A stretch of DNA of 6,092 nt from Acetobacteraceae bacterium (GTDB lineage Bacteria > Pseudomonadota > Alphaproteobacteria > Acetobacterales > Acetobacteraceae). The stretch lies in NCBI GenBank assembly GCA_947476855.1, contig CANJSR010000311.1, positions 1-6,092 on the forward strand, read 5' to 3'. Below, one piece after another: positions 5,244-6,092 of the stretch; the stretch's first letter is position 1; each line of letters opens with the position of its first letter. Under the pieces are notes generated by a model. It did not search any database, was not told the DNA's origin, and was given only the letters and a program-made list of their open reading frames with translations. Position numbers and translations under genes: made by a program.

Positions 5244-6092
5244 CTACCCCGCCGCGTTATCCTTGCACCACTGCGCCACCTGCGCGTGGGTCGCGAACCA
5301 GCACCCGCCCTTGGCCTTCATGTGCGCGATCAACCGCGCCAGCAGCGGCAGCCGAGACCGGTGGCCGATGAAATGCGGGTGCATCGTCAGCAGGAACAGC
5401 CCGCCTTCCTCCCACGCGCCATCGAACTCGGCGGTGAAGATCTCCTCGACCGCGGAGGGCGGCGTGTAGGGCCGCAGCGCCGAGAACCGCAGGAAGTTGA
5501 AATACACCGCGTCGTCACGGATCCATTCCGGCGGCAGTTCGACGATCCCCGTCGGCTCCCCCTGGTCCAGCAGCTCATAGGGATCGTCGTCGGCCATCAG
5601 GGAACTGTCATACAGCAGCCCCATCTCCCGCACGATATCCAGCGTGTTGACCGAGAAATCCCAGCTCGCCGTCCGCATCCCCACCGGATCGCGTCCCGCC
5701 AGCTTGGCCAGCACATCGCGCGCCCGGAACGTCAGGTCCCGTTCCGCCTCCCGAGGCAGCGTCGTGTTAGCCTCATGGATCCAGGAGTGGATGCCGATCT
5801 CGTGCCCATCCCCCGCGACCGCCCGCACCTCATCGGGGTGCAACAGGGCCGAGACCGCAGGGTAGAAGAAGGACGCCGGGATCGACTCCCGTTCCAGCAG
5901 CTTGCGGATGCGCGGCGTGGCCTGGCGGGCACCGTACTGGCCCTGGCTGATCCGCATGGGGCTCGGGTCGTTGTCACGCAACGGGATCGTCTCGTGATCC
6001 GCGTCGAAGCTCAGCGCCACGGCGCAGCGCGCGCCGTTCGGCCAGGATTTGGGTGCGAGGCTGCGCCCCGCCCGCGCCCGCCCGACGATCTC
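5244..6092 (-). CDS. Polysaccharide deacetylase-fold (NodB/CE4) hydrolase, N-terminus off window
   Basis: Metal-dependent C-N hydrolase of the carbohydrate esterase 4 fold. In the window 282 residues are open up to position 6092 with no stop, so the true start lies outside; a GTG at 6020-6018 is internal. Counting from the window edge, WPNGARCAVALSFDADHE (17-34) carries the expected catalytic-base aspartate D30 and metal ligand D32. GHEIGIHSWIHE (96-107) supplies metal ligands H102 and H106. RTASW (140-144) is the third motif, YDSSLM (161-166) the fourth, and LLTMHPHFIGHRSRL (234-248) carries the last conserved histidine, H238. The FDADHE and MHPHFIG forms point to the HpPgdA / PuuE-allantoinase / cyclic imidase branch rather than secreted chitin or xylan deacetylases. 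The substrate may thus be a cyclic imide or ureide, or a glycan amide. It converges on the flavoprotein gene across a 157-base gap. Confidence 0.9.
   Translation of the reverse strand, partial: EIVGRARAGRSLAPKSWPNGARCAVALSFDADHETIPLRDNDPSPMRISQGQYGARQATPRIRKLLERESIPASFFYPAVSALLHPDEVRAVAGDGHEIGIHSWIHEANTTLPREAERDLTFRARDVLAKLAGRDPVGMRTASWDFSVNTLDIVREMGLLYDSSLMADDDPYELLDQGEPTGIVELPPEWIRDDAVYFNFLRFSALRPYTPPSAVEEIFTAEFDGAWEEGGLFLLTMHPHFIGHRSRLPLLARLIAHMKAKGGCWFATHAQVAQWCKDNAAG

Noticed and set aside
6018..6020. GTG as the start of the deacetylase-fold gene.
   Set aside because: The frame continues upstream to the window edge and encodes the family-typical WPNGARCA before the VALSFDADHE strand, so this codon is an internal valine.
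1..6092. CRISPR array, tRNA or rRNA gene, insertion sequence, prophage or plasmid signals.
   Set aside because: I saw no regular direct repeats with spacers, no cloverleaf-like sequence, and no transposase- or integrase-like protein in the frames I examined.

Overview
The window reads as a GC-rich proteobacterial chromosome segment, most likely alphaproteobacterial (Rhodospirillales- or Rhizobiales-like). The basis is the strong G/C bias at third codon positions, the long spurious antisense reading frames this produces, and an intergenic palindromic element of a kind I recognise from GC-rich alphaproteobacteria. No rRNA, tRNA, CRISPR array, integrase or transposase is visible.

Left part (1-3542, minus strand): a compact peptide/nickel/opine-type (Dpp/Opp family) ABC importer operon. 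In transcription order it encodes a periplasmic solute-binding protein (3542-2010), a DppB-type permease (1997-1083), a DppC-type permease (1080-223) and the start of a DppD/OppD-type ATPase (218-1, running off the window). Gaps are 12, 2 and 4 bases, so translation is probably coupled. The binding protein captures a substrate in the periplasm, the two permeases form the channel and the ATPase drives uptake. The substrate cannot be read from the sequence.

Middle (3543-3844): a 302-base divergent intergenic region that must hold the promoters of the importer operon (leftward) and of an acyl-CoA-dehydrogenase-fold flavoprotein (rightward, 3845-5086). This flavoprotein has the three-domain layout of the superfamily, but my by-eye alignment finds no glutamate at either usual catalytic-base position. 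It may therefore not be an ordinary alpha,beta-dehydrogenase.

Right part: a 157-base convergent intergenic gap (5087-5243) filled by a cluster of perfect inverted repeats, then a minus-strand NodB/CE4-fold deacetylase (6092-5244). The deacetylase is of the HpPgdA/PuuE/cyclic-imidase-like kind and its N-terminus lies outside the window. Importer, flavoprotein and C-N hydrolase together would fit uptake and breakdown of an amide- or peptide-like compound, but that is inference from adjacency.

Overall this looks like an ordinary metabolic neighbourhood. I found no convincing sign of a new defence, mobile or RNA-based system. The points most worth a second look are the flavoprotein active site and the palindromic repeat cluster.
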